Source: Patulibacter minatonensis DSM 18081 (GTDB lineage Bacteria; Actinomycetota; Thermoleophilia; Solirubrobacterales; Solirubrobacteraceae). From it: a stretch of DNA of 64,000 nt. The position numbers and the translations under genes were made by a program. Positions 56,001-64,000 of the stretch are shown here, one piece after another. Under the pieces are notes generated by a model. That model was not told where the DNA came from, did not search any database, and saw only the letters and a program-made list of their open reading frames with translations. Numbering within the stretch: the stretch's first letter is position 1; every line of letters begins with the position of its first letter. Location: NCBI RefSeq assembly GCF_000519325.1, contig NZ_KI912613.1, positions 278,864 to 342,863 of the forward strand, in the 5' to 3' direction.

Positions 56001-56006
56001 AGCGTA
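56001..56006 (-). promoter_or_regulatory. -10 box TACGCT, leaderless type
   Basis: On the minus strand TACGCT ends 6 nt before the ATG at 55994, and no ribosome site intervenes. Confidence 0.5.
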
Positions 56007-56015
56007 CGGCCGGAC

Positions 56016-56055
56016 GCACCGGTGTCCCGGCAGCGGGTCGCCGGGACACCGGTGC
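56016..56055 (-). terminator. Strong hairpin after the glycosyltransferase
   Basis: A 16-bp perfect stem (core CACCGGTGTCCCGGC, 56017-56031, with its complement 56040-56054), 8-nt loop. It lies just after the glycosyltransferase stop on the minus strand and just before the ACT gene promoter. Confidence 0.8.
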
Positions 56056-56078
56056 CGCGGGCGGACGGCGTCCTCGGC

Positions 56079-58421
56079 CTAGGAGGTGCTGACCGCGTAG
56101 AGCGTGCCGCCGCTGACCGTGACCCCCGTGACGGCCTTGCCGTGCTGCTGCACCCACGTGGTCAGGTCGCTGGACCCGCCGCCGCCCGGGCCGCCGCGCC
56201 CGCCGCCGCTGGAGACGAGGACGTACTTCAGCTCGCCGGACCGCACCATCTGCGCGAGCTGGGCGACCGTCGGGCTGTTGTCGCTGCCGCTGAAGCCGCC
56301 GATCGTCACGACCGGCTTCCCCGTCTCGATGATCACGTCGGCCGTGGTCTGCGAGCCGCTGGCGGCGAACAGGTACTTCGCGGAGCCCTGGTGGGCCTCG
56401 AGGTAGCTGACGACCTCGTCGCTGACGGAGCCGCCGCCCATGCCGCCCCCGCCGCCGCCGGGCCCACCCTGGCCGGCCGCGGCGGACGCGGACCCGGTGC
56501 CGCCCGACGTCGTCGTGCCGGGCGGCAGCGCCGTGGACGACCCGTTGCCGGAGGCGGCCGAGCCGGAGCCCGCGGTGCCCGACGGGGCCGCCCCGCCGGT
56601 CGGCGCACCCGAGGGCGGGGCGCCCTGCGTGCCGGAGGGCGGGGTGCCCATCCGGCCGCCGGGCCCGCCCTGACCGCCGCCGCGCATGCCGCCGGGACCG
56701 CCCATGCCGCCCTGCGACGCGCTCGCCGGGCCGGCGAGGACGTTGTTGCCGTTCAGGGACCGGCCGGCGCTCGCGACCGCGTAGGACGCGGGGCCGACCG
56801 CGACGGCGAGGACGCCGGTGACCGCGGCGACGACCGCGAGCCGGCGCATCGCCGTCCCGGGCCGGCGCAGGCCGACCGACGCGAGGACGGCGAGGCCCGC
56901 GAGCACCGGCACCGCCACGCGGAGCCAGGGCTGGAAGTCGGCGGCGCGGCCGAGGAGCTCGACGGACAGCCACGCGGTGCCCGCGACGCCGACCGCCAGG
57001 GCGACGTGCGCGACGACGGACGTGCGGGCCGCGCGGAACAGGAGCACGAGGCCGACGGCGGAGAGCCCGGCGATCGCCGGGGCCATCGCGCTCGTGTAGT
57101 ACGGGTGGAAGATGCCCTTCGCCGTCGAGAAGACGAGCGCGTGGACGAGCATCCAGACGCCGAGCAGCACGATCACGGCGCGGACCTTGTCCGTGCGGGG
57201 CGCCCGGCGGGTCAGCCAGAGCGCGGCGACGAGCGACAGCGCGGAGAGCGGCAGCAGCCAGGCGATCTGGGCGCCGACCTGCTCGTTGAACATGCGCCAG
57301 ATGCCGGCGGTGCCGCCGAACGTCGGGCCACCGCCACCGCCGCCCATGCCGCCCTCGTTCCCGGTGATCCGGCCGAGTCCGTTGTAGCCGAGGATGAGGT
57401 TCCAGGCGGAGCCGTCGTCGGACCCACCGATGTAGGGCTTCGAGCCGGGCCACAGCGAGACCGCCGTCGGCCAGGCGGCCGAGACGACCGCCATGACGAC
57501 GCCGGCGATCGCGAGCTGCCGGATCCGCGTGAGGAGCTTCGGCGGGCCGGCGAGCAGGTAGACCGCGCCCAGTGCCGGGACGATCATCCAGCCCTGCAGC
57601 ATCTTCGTCATGAAGGCCAGGCCGACGAACACGCCCGCCCAGACCAGCCACGTCGTCCTGCCGCCCTCGACGGCGCGCATCGTGGCGTACGCCGACGCGA
57701 CGAGCAGGAGGATGAGCAGCGCATCCGGGTTGTTGACGCGGCCGATCGCGACCGTGATCGGCGTGATCGCCAGCAGCGCCGCGGCGAGCAGGCCGGCGGC
57801 GGCCGCGGCGGAGCTGCCGAGCCGGTCCTGCAGCGCGCGGCGGACCGTGGCGTGGAGGAGCCCGACCGCGGCGACCGTGCAGAGCGCCTGCGGCAGCAGC
57901 ATGGTGAAGCTGCCGAAGCCGAGCACGCGGGTCGAGAGGCCCATGAGCCAGATCGAGAGCGGCGGCTTGTCGACCGTGATGAACGAGCCGGGGTCGAGCG
58001 ACCCGAAGAACAGCGCCTTCCACGACACCGACGCCGACTTCACCGCTGCGGCGTAGTACGTGTTCGAGTAGCCGTTCCCGGAGAGGTTCCAGAGCAGCAG
58101 GAGCGCGGCGCCGGCCAGGACGGCGAGCAGCGTCGGACGGATCCACGCCGGATCGCCCTCGCGGCCGCGGACGAGGGTCTGCAGGCGGCCGCGACCGGAT
58201 GCGTCGTCGCCCAGAGCCGCCGGACCGCCGCCACGGGTCGTGGTCGCGTCCGGCGCGGGGGCGTCGACGGGCCGTCCCGGCGGAGGCGTCGCTCCGGCGG
58301 GGTCGTCGGCGGTCCGGGGCGGGGTCGCGACGGCGAAGCGCCGCTGGCCGCCGAGCGGCGTGGTGCGCGGTCGGCGCGGACGGCCGCGACCGGGAAGGAC
58401 GGAATCGAACATGCGCGCCAC
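56079..58421 (-). CDS. GT-C membrane glycosyltransferase (GT39/ArnT-like)
   Basis: 780 residues. A Pro/Arg-rich cytosolic start (about 1-90) precedes 11-12 membrane helices (about 95-500). The catalytic exoplasmic loop between helix 1 and 2 has SFITVDKPPLSIWLMG; the acidic Asp before KPP is the family catalytic mark. VNNPDALLILLLVASAYATMRAVEGG is a second conserved piece. After the last helix comes an exported Gly/Met/Pro/Ser/Thr-rich region (about 530-660), then a mixed alpha/beta domain (about 665-780) ending SGGTLYAVSTS. It should use a polyprenyl-phosphate sugar to glycosylate an envelope target. GTG 58421 is assumed; ATG 58412 is an alternative. Confidence 0.88.
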   Translation of the reverse strand: MARMFDSVLPGRGRPRRPRTTPLGGQRRFAVATPPRTADDPAGATPPPGRPVDAPAPDATTTRGGGPAALGDDASGRGRLQTLVRGREGDPAWIRPTLLAVLAGAALLLLWNLSGNGYSNTYYAAAVKSASVSWKALFFGSLDPGSFITVDKPPLSIWLMGLSTRVLGFGSFTMLLPQALCTVAAVGLLHATVRRALQDRLGSSAAAAAGLLAAALLAITPITVAIGRVNNPDALLILLLVASAYATMRAVEGGRTTWLVWAGVFVGLAFMTKMLQGWMIVPALGAVYLLAGPPKLLTRIRQLAIAGVVMAVVSAAWPTAVSLWPGSKPYIGGSDDGSAWNLILGYNGLGRITGNEGGMGGGGGGPTFGGTAGIWRMFNEQVGAQIAWLLPLSALSLVAALWLTRRAPRTDKVRAVIVLLGVWMLVHALVFSTAKGIFHPYYTSAMAPAIAGLSAVGLVLLFRAARTSVVAHVALAVGVAGTAWLSVELLGRAADFQPWLRVAVPVLAGLAVLASVGLRRPGTAMRRLAVVAAVTGVLAVAVGPASYAVASAGRSLNGNNVLAGPASASQGGMGGPGGMRGGGQGGPGGRMGTPPSGTQGAPPSGAPTGGAAPSGTAGSGSAASGNGSSTALPPGTTTSGGTGSASAAAGQGGPGGGGGGMGGGSVSDEVVSYLEAHQGSAKYLFAASGSQTTADVIIETGKPVVTIGGFSGSDNSPTVAQLAQMVRSGELKYVLVSSGGGRGGPGGGGSSDLTTWVQQHGKAVTGVTVSGGTLYAVSTS

Positions 58422-58489
58422 GATCGAGGACCGCCGTGGGCGGCCCGTGAGCGTTCGCTGGGAAGGCGCTGGGAGCGCCGGGACCGCGG

Positions 58490-59491
58490 TCAGCGCTTGG
58501 TGATCACGACCGGGGTGCCGGGCCGCACGAGGTGCGCCAGGTGGCGGGCCGCGGAGTTGTCCAGGCGGATGCAGCCGTGCGAGCGGGCGGTGCCCAGCGG
58601 ATCACCGAGCGCCGCGGGACCGCGGCCGTGCAGCGCGATCGTGCCCGGGCCCCCGCCGTAGTCGTCGAGCACCTTCGACCGGGCGGTCAGGTGCATGGCC
58701 AGGGGCCCGATGAACCCGGTGGGGTCGCGCTGGCGCTGGATCTCGTAGATCGCGAACCGGCCCGTCGGCGTGGGCGTCGCCTTCGCCCCGACGACCGCCC
58801 GGAACCGCGAGACGACGCGGCGTCCGCGCAGCAGCTCGACCCGCCGGGCGTTCAGGTGGACCCGGATGATGTACGCGTTGGTGCGGACGATCGCGGCGCT
58901 GGAGAGGATCCAGCCGGTCCGGCCGTTCGGCCGGCCGGGCAAGAGCACCCGCAGCCACTCGCGCCCCGTGTCGTCGATGCGGCGCTCGAGCACGAGCAGC
59001 CGGACCGAGTTGCGGATGTGGGTCGTCAGCGGGCGCAGCGAGGTCCGGATCCCCGAGCTCAGCCGCGGCGCGAACCGCACGCGGGTGGTCCGGGTCAGCT
59101 GCGCGTTGCGGGACGGCCTGGTGGAGTCCGACCACGCCCACGGCCCGTCGCCGGGGAAGGCCGGGTTCCGGACGGGCGCGGCGGCGCCGGGGGTGGGTGG
59201 GGCCGGGGTCGTCGTCGTGGCGGACGACGGTGCGGTCGTGACCGTCCTGATCGACGGGGTCCGCGACGTCGTCGTGCTCGACAGGGTCGCCGTCGTCGTG
59301 GCCGGTCCGCGACCGGCCGGCGCCCCGGCGACGGCCGTGGCCGCCGTCCCGACGACCATCGCGCCGCCGGTCAGCGCGATCAGGGCCGGACCCGACCCCG
59401 GAACGCGGCGACGCCGGGGACGCGGTGCGTTCCCCGGCGTCGCCGGCCGTTCGCGGGCCCCTCGCGGGGCCCGAGGAGCGGAGTCGGTCAC
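58490..59491 (-). CDS. L,D-transpeptidase (YkuD) with SH3-like domain
   Basis: 333 residues. Cytosolic Arg-rich start, one membrane/signal helix (PALIALTGGAMVVGTAATAVAG, about 35-57), a Thr/Ser/Pro stalk, an SH3-like repeat (VRLLVLERRIDDTGREWLRVLLPGRPNGRTGWI, about 165-200) and a C-terminal YkuD domain: TPTPTGRFAIYEIQR, GPLAMHL, IALHGRGP and the catalytic SHGCIRLDN with Cys near 309. It makes 3-3 peptide crosslinks in peptidoglycan or links proteins to it. GTG 59491 overlaps the stop of the giant DUF11 gene by four bases (GTGA): strong evidence of translational coupling. Confidence 0.93.
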   Translation of the reverse strand: MTDSAPRAPRGARERPATPGNAPRPRRRRVPGSGPALIALTGGAMVVGTAATAVAGAPAGRGPATTTATLSSTTTSRTPSIRTVTTAPSSATTTTPAPPTPGAAAPVRNPAFPGDGPWAWSDSTRPSRNAQLTRTTRVRFAPRLSSGIRTSLRPLTTHIRNSVRLLVLERRIDDTGREWLRVLLPGRPNGRTGWILSSAAIVRTNAYIIRVHLNARRVELLRGRRVVSRFRAVVGAKATPTPTGRFAIYEIQRQRDPTGFIGPLAMHLTARSKVLDDYGGGPGTIALHGRGPAALGDPLGTARSHGCIRLDNSAARHLAHLVRPGTPVVITKR

Positions 59492-62400
59492 CCGGTCACG
59501 CCGCCGTTGCCGGAGGTGCCGGGGCCCGGGAGGACCCGCACGGAGCGGGTGGCCTTCTTGCTCAGCTCGTTCGGGGCGATGACCCGCACCGAGTTCTTGA
59601 GCGTCTTGGACTTCGTGGCCCGCTCGGCGCGGACGGTCACCGTGAACGTCCGCGTCCTGCCGGCACCGAGGGAGCCGATCGTGACGCACGCCTTGCGGCC
59701 CGTGACCTTCAGCGGCGAGGCCTTCTCGAAGACGAGGCCGCGCGGGAGGGTGTCGCAGACGGACACCTTCTTGACGGTCTTCTTCGTGAAGTTCTTCACC
59801 CGGATCGTGAAGTTCACGCGGGAGCCGCCGCGCACCGACGTGGCGGACGCGGTCTTCTTCACCGTCAGCGACGAGGCGAGGCGGCGCACCGAGGTGTCCG
59901 CGACGTCCGACTCGGCCGGGACCGCCGGGCTGCCCGTCGCGACCGCGGTGGCGGCGTTGTCGAACTTGCCGGGCGTCGTGACCCGCAGGGCGACGGTCAC
60001 CTGCGCCGTCGCACCGGGCGCCAGATCACCGAGGTCGCAGGTGATCGGGGCCTTGGCGGAGCACGTGCCGACCATCGGCTTGACGGACACGAGCGTGGCG
60101 GCGCGGGACGGGACGTCCGTGACGCGGACGGCCCTCGCGACGCCTTGGCCCTTGTTCGTGACCGTGATCCGGTAGGTGAGGATCCGGTTCACCTCGACCG
60201 TCTTGTTGATCAGCACCTTGTCGATCGTCAGGTCGGCCTGCGGCTCGGCGGCCGGCGGGTTCGCCGGTGCCGGGTCGATCGCCAGCGGCGTCTCCGCGGA
60301 GGTGTTGTCGGCCGGATTGGCGTCGGGATCGCTCGCCGCCTGGACCGATGCGGTGTTGACGACCGTCCGGACCTGGTCGGCCCGGACCCGCAGCAGGATC
60401 TGGGCGCGCCCACCCGAGGCCACCGTTCCGAGGGCGCAGCGCACCGTGCGGCCGGAGACCGAGCAGTCGCCCTGGGTCGTCGTGGCCTGCAGGAGCGTGA
60501 CGCCCTCCGGCAGCGTGTCCGAGACGACCGTGCCGTTCGCCTCGTTGGGTCCGCGGTTGACGACGTCCAGGGTGTAGATCGCCTCACCGCCGACGGGCAC
60601 CCGGCCCGGCGTCACCGACTTCGTGATGCCGAGGTCGATGAGACGGCCGATCGTGGTCGACGCGGTGGCGTTGTTGTTCCCCGGCGCCGGGTCGGGCGTC
60701 GCGGACGAGATCGTCGCCGGGTCGGCCAGGGTCGTCCCTGCAGCGGCGGGGTCGACGACGCCGGTGAAGACCAGCGGGATCGAGGCTCCGTCGGCGAGCG
60801 TCGGACGCGCGCAGGTGATGAACTGCCCCGCGCGGGTGCAGTCCGCGGCCCCGGTCGTGATCTGCACGTTCGAGACGTTGTCCGGGATCCGGACGGTGAA
60901 CGTCGGCGAGGTCGCCGGGCTCGGACCGTTGTTCCTGCCCGTCACCGTCCAGGTGACCGTCTCCCCGACGGACGCGCTGGCCGGCGCCGTGTTCGTGACC
61001 TGGAGGTCGGCGCTCGGCGCGACCGTGACGTCCGCCGTCTTCGGCGGGTCGTTCTTGTTGATGTCGACCGCGACGGGATCCGTCGTCGTGGAGACGACGC
61101 TGTTCCTGATCGTCGTCCCGGCCGCCGCGTTCGTCGGGCGGACGGTGATGGTCCGGGTCTCCGACGCGCCCGAGGCGAGGGCACCGATGTTGCAGGTGAC
61201 CGTGCCGGCGACGTTGGAGCAACCCGCGCCCGCGCCGACGAACGTGGTGTTCGTCGGGAGGGTGTCGACCAGCTGCACGCCGGTGGCGTCGTTCGGCCCG
61301 TCGTTGCGGATCGTCACGTCGAACGTCGTCGCCTGGTTCGGCGCGACCGTCGTGTCACGCGCGGTCTTCGACAGGACCAGCTTGTAGCGGCGGCCGATCG
61401 GGGTCTGCACGATGGCGGTGTTGTTGCCGAGGTTCGGGTCGGCCGTGGCCGACGAGATCGTCGCCATCGCCGTCGCGGTCTTGCCCGCCAGCGGCTCCTG
61501 GACGACGCCGCGGATCGCGGCGATGTCCGTCTGCGCGTTCGCGAACGGGCCGGTGACGGTGCAGGTCACGACCTGGCCGCTGACCGAGCAGTTCGGTGCG
61601 GTCGTCGTGATGTTCCCGATGCCCGCGGGCAGCGTGATCGAGTAGGTCGTGCCGATCGCCGGGTCCGGGCCGTTGTTGCGGGCCGTCAGGGTCCAGGTGA
61701 TCGGGTCACCGACGTTCGCCGAGGCGACGTCGGGCACGTTCGTGATCGCGAGGTCGGCCGCGGCGACGAGCGGGAGGCGCGCCGTCGAGCTGTTGTTGCC
61801 CTGGAACGGGTCGTCCGTGTCGCTCGTGACCGTCGCGGTGTTCACCGCGGTGCCCGACGAACCGGCGGCGACCTTGACGACGAAGGTCCGGGTCGCGTTG
61901 CCGCCGGCGGCGATGGTGCCCATCGGGCAGCTCACCGTCTGGCCGACGTTGGTGCAGCCGTCGGTGCTGCTGTCGAAGGTCAGCGACGCCGGGAGGATGT
62001 CCGTGGCGCGGGCGTTGACCGCGGCGCTCGGGCCGGCGTTGTCGGCCCGCAGCGTGACGGTGGCCGTCCCGCCGACGCCGACCGCGGCGTTCGTCGAGAA
62101 GGACTTCGCGATGCCGAGGTCGGCGACGGCGCCGATGGTGGTGACCGCCGTCGCGGTGTTGTTCGCCGTGTTCGGATCGGCGGTCGTCGAGTCGGCGGAC
62201 GCCGTGTTCGTGACCAGGCCACCGGCCGCGGAGGTGCCGGTGATGGTGACCGTCGCCGTCGCGCCCGAGGCGAGGGACGCGCCGGTGCAGGCCACGCGGG
62301 CGGTGGTCGTGTCGCAGGTCAGACTCCCGGCACCCGACGCCGCCACGTTCGTGACGTTGAAGTTCGCCGGGACCGGATCGATCAAGGTGATGTTCTGCGC

Positions 62401-64000
62401 GGTGTCCGGGCCGTTGTTCTTCAGCGTGAGCGTGAAGTCGTACGGCGTGCCGGCAGCCGGGGAGGCCGCCGGGGCGACCTTCGTGAGGACCAGGTCGGCG
62501 CTCGGCGCGACGACGAGCTGGGACGACGACGTGTTGTTCGCCGCGTTCGGGTCCGTCACCGGGCTGGAGACGGTGGCCGTGTTGGTGACGGTGCGGGGTG
62601 CGCCCGAGACGGTCGCGGTGACCGTGACCGTCGCGCCCTCGCCGCTCGGGATCGTCCCGAAGGTGCAGGTGATCGCGTTCGTGCACGTGCCGCGCGTGGA
62701 CGTGACGTTCGTGACCGTCAGGCCGGCCGGGACGGTGTCCTGGAGCGTCGCGGCGGTCGCTGCCGACGGGCCGTCGTTGCGGACGTCCATCGTCCACGTC
62801 ACGGTGCCGCCGGCGGTCGCCGTGGCCTGCCCGAACTTCTTGACGACGTCGAGGTCGGCGCGGTTCGTGCCGGTGCCCGTCGCGGTGCCGGTGTTGTTCG
62901 TCGTGTTGCTGTCGTTCCCGCCGGCCACGGTCGTCGTGTTCTGGACGGTGCCGGGCAGGTTGTCGGCCGCGGTGACGTCGACGATGATCGGCGGGTAGCC
63001 GGCCCCGGCCGCCAGCGCGTCGGAACGGGTGCAGGTGATGGTCGTGCCCGCGACGTTGCAGGTCCACCCGTTGCCGCTGGCGCCCTGGATGCTCTGGAAC
63101 GCCGCCGGGTCCACCACGTCGGTCACGGTGACCGCCGGGGGGCTGCTCGAGGGGGCGCCGCCGGAGTTCGTGACGTTCAGCGAGAAGCGGACGGGCTGGC
63201 CGGCCGTGATCGCGCCGGACGTGACCGTCTTGGAGATCTGGAGGTCGGGGGCGCGGACGAGCGTCGAGGCGATGGGCGTCGGGACGTCGGTGAATCCGAC
63301 GCCGCTGGTCGCGGCGCGGTAGCCGGCCTGCGCCTGGTTGTCGATGCGGGTGTTGTCGCCCACCCCGGCGTTCACCGTGACGTCGAAGGTCATCGTCGCC
63401 GTCTGGCCGACGGCGATCGTCCCGCCGGTCGTGCCGTTGCCGCCCGTGCCGGGCCGGAAGCGGACGGTGCGGTTCGCGGCGTCGTACTCGCCCGCGTCGG
63501 CGTCCGCCGCGTTCGTGATGGTCTGGGTCGCGCCCGGGCTCGTGATCCGCAGTGATCCGTCGACCAGCGTCGTGTTGCCCGGGAGCGGATCGTCGACGCG
63601 CATGCCGGCGGCGGCGTCGCCGCCCGTGTTCTCGTACGAGACCGTGTAGCGGAGCGTGTCGCCGGGCCGCGTGGCGCCGGTCGAGCGCGTGAGGTTCTGG
63701 ACGGTCTTCCGCGGCGTGAACTTCGGCGCGTAGAGCTCCGTCGCGAGAGTCACGACGTGGGGGGCGAAGACGTCCTGCGTCGTGCCGAGCTTGATCGACG
63801 CGCTGGTGGCGCTGTTCCCGAGCCGGCCGGTGGCGTCGAAGATGTCGGCGTCGTAGCCGAAGGTGTTGACGTAGTCCGGGGTCATGCCGCTGCGCCGGAC
63901 GCCGAGCGTGGTCTGCGTGCTGTTGAAGAAGTTGGTCGCCGGGTTCGCCGCGTCCGTGAGGTTCTGCCCGTTGAGCTGCGCGTAGTCGCCCTGGATGCCG
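59488..64000 (-). CDS. Giant DUF11-repeat surface protein (5' end beyond window)
   Basis: About 1500 residues are visible; the N-terminus lies outside the window because the frame stays open to base 64000 (NLTDAANPATNFFNSTQTTLGVRRSG is still in frame before the first Met at 63885). It carries about eleven tandem DUF11 (TIGR01451) Ig-like repeats of 110-125 residues. Their openings include ADLDVVKKFGQATATAGGTV, ADLVLTKVAPAASPAAGTPY, ADLGIAKSFSTNAAVGVGGT and ADLQVTNTAPASASVGETVT; each has NxGPS/D in the second strand. The last repeat differs, basic-rich (SSLTVKKTASATSVRGGSRV, AGRTRTFTVTV), and ends with LPGPGTSGNGGVTG. There is no LPXTG or membrane anchor. It probably builds a long adhesive rod outside the cell. 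Coupled to an L,D-transpeptidase gene. Confidence 0.92.
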   Translation of the reverse strand, partial: GIQGDYAQLNGQNLTDAANPATNFFNSTQTTLGVRRSGMTPDYVNTFGYDADIFDATGRLGNSATSASIKLGTTQDVFAPHVVTLATELYAPKFTPRKTVQNLTRSTGATRPGDTLRYTVSYENTGGDAAAGMRVDDPLPGNTTLVDGSLRITSPGATQTITNAADADAGEYDAANRTVRFRPGTGGNGTTGGTIAVGQTATMTFDVTVNAGVGDNTRIDNQAQAGYRAATSGVGFTDVPTPIASTLVRAPDLQISKTVTSGAITAGQPVRFSLNVTNSGGAPSSSPPAVTVTDVVDPAAFQSIQGASGNGWTCNVAGTTITCTRSDALAAGAGYPPIIVDVTAADNLPGTVQNTTTVAGGNDSNTTNNTGTATGTGTNRADLDVVKKFGQATATAGGTVTWTMDVRNDGPSAATAATLQDTVPAGLTVTNVTSTRGTCTNAITCTFGTIPSGEGATVTVTATVSGAPRTVTNTATVSSPVTDPNAANNTSSSQLVVAPSADLVLTKVAPAASPAAGTPYDFTLTLKNNGPDTAQNITLIDPVPANFNVTNVAASGAGSLTCDTTTARVACTGASLASGATATVTITGTSAAGGLVTNTASADSTTADPNTANNTATAVTTIGAVADLGIAKSFSTNAAVGVGGTATVTLRADNAGPSAAVNARATDILPASLTFDSSTDGCTNVGQTVSCPMGTIAAGGNATRTFVVKVAAGSSGTAVNTATVTSDTDDPFQGNNSSTARLPLVAAADLAITNVPDVASANVGDPITWTLTARNNGPDPAIGTTYSITLPAGIGNITTTAPNCSVSGQVVTCTVTGPFANAQTDIAAIRGVVQEPLAGKTATAMATISSATADPNLGNNTAIVQTPIGRRYKLVLSKTARDTTVAPNQATTFDVTIRNDGPNDATGVQLVDTLPTNTTFVGAGAGCSNVAGTVTCNIGALASGASETRTITVRPTNAAAGTTIRNSVVSTTTDPVAVDINKNDPPKTADVTVAPSADLQVTNTAPASASVGETVTWTVTGRNNGPSPATSPTFTVRIPDNVSNVQITTGAADCTRAGQFITCARPTLADGASIPLVFTGVVDPAAAGTTLADPATISSATPDPAPGNNNATASTTIGRLIDLGITKSVTPGRVPVGGEAIYTLDVVNRGPNEANGTVVSDTLPEGVTLLQATTTQGDCSVSGRTVRCALGTVASGGRAQILLRVRADQVRTVVNTASVQAASDPDANPADNTSAETPLAIDPAPANPPAAEPQADLTIDKVLINKTVEVNRILTYRITVTNKGQGVARAVRVTDVPSRAATLVSVKPMVGTCSAKAPITCDLGDLAPGATAQVTVALRVTTPGKFDNAATAVATGSPAVPAESDVADTSVRRLASSLTVKKTASATSVRGGSRVNFTIRVKNFTKKTVKKVSVCDTLPRGLVFEKASPLKVTGRKACVTIGSLGAGRTRTFTVTVRAERATKSKTLKNSVRVIAPNELSKKATRSVRVLPGPGTSGNGGVTG

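Noticed and set aside
59425-63555. Plus-strand 1376-residue open frame opposite the DUF11 gene
   Set aside because: Arg/Asp/Gly-rich shadow of the repeat gene. The minus strand encodes clear DUF11 repeats.

Overview
The window is 64 kb of very G+C-rich DNA with densely packed genes on both strands and strong third-position G/C bias. The gene content points to an actinobacterium, most likely of the class Thermoleophilia (Solirubrobacter/Patulibacter-like). The evidence is a B12-dependent ribonucleotide reductase, an archaeal-type prolyl-tRNA synthetase, a SigB-type sigma factor, a DesA3-like desaturase with its reductase, ergothioneine genes, and large secreted repeat proteins. The lineage is an inference from content; no rRNA or tRNA gene is visible, nor any insertion sequence, CRISPR array or prophage.

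Layout. 1-1310: gene-free, repeat-rich region with five 41-bp palindromes, then nrdJ (1311-4199). 4.2-9.3 kb: a frameshifted remnant, small exported and membrane proteins, a DUF2237 protein, a SigB-type sigma factor and a PAS/degenerate-GGDEF protein. 9.3-15.2 kb: small secreted and conserved hypothetical genes, proS, and a cupredoxin-like protein. 15.3-17.5 kb: a stand-alone AAA-ATPase/TOPRIM (OLD-type) gene, then a DksA-like protein. 18-20.6 kb: membrane desaturase and its ferredoxin-type reductase. 20.8-23.8 kb: WYL regulator coupled to an AlkZ-type winged-helix protein, and a thioesterase. 23.8-27.0 kb: ECF sigma operon with two related exported proteins. 27.0-30.8 kb: DsbA-like, CHAD, GST-N-like, alpha/beta hydrolase and acyltransferase genes. 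31.0-34.8 kb: a 1260-residue secreted repeat protein. 35-41.9 kb: MFS exporter/TetR pair, membrane proteins, MerR/aldo-keto reductase operon, OsmC. 42.1-45.3 kb: thiolase plus MBL hydrolase, soxR, sod. 45.5-52.9 kb: SDR, methyltransferase, egtB-egtD, thiM and small genes. 53-56 kb: two-component system, ACT-domain protein. 56-64 kb: a GT39-type membrane glycosyltransferase, an L,D-transpeptidase and a giant DUF11-repeat surface protein that runs off the window edge.

Themes. Oxidative stress and thiol redox recur: SOD with SoxR, OsmC, ergothioneine EgtB/EgtD, DsbA-like, SigB-type sigma. The envelope is the second theme: DUF11 giant protein translationally coupled to an L,D-transpeptidase, a membrane glycosyltransferase, a second giant secreted protein, lipoprotein, desaturase and acyltransferase. 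Transcription signals are unusually readable. Two MerR-type promoters with the diagnostic 19-bp spacer precede sod and merR-akr. A 38-bp palindrome sits between the tetR and MFS genes, and strong hairpins lie between many gene ends. A dozen genes have a TANNNT box 6-8 nt before the start codon and no Shine-Dalgarno sequence, indicating frequent leaderless mRNAs.
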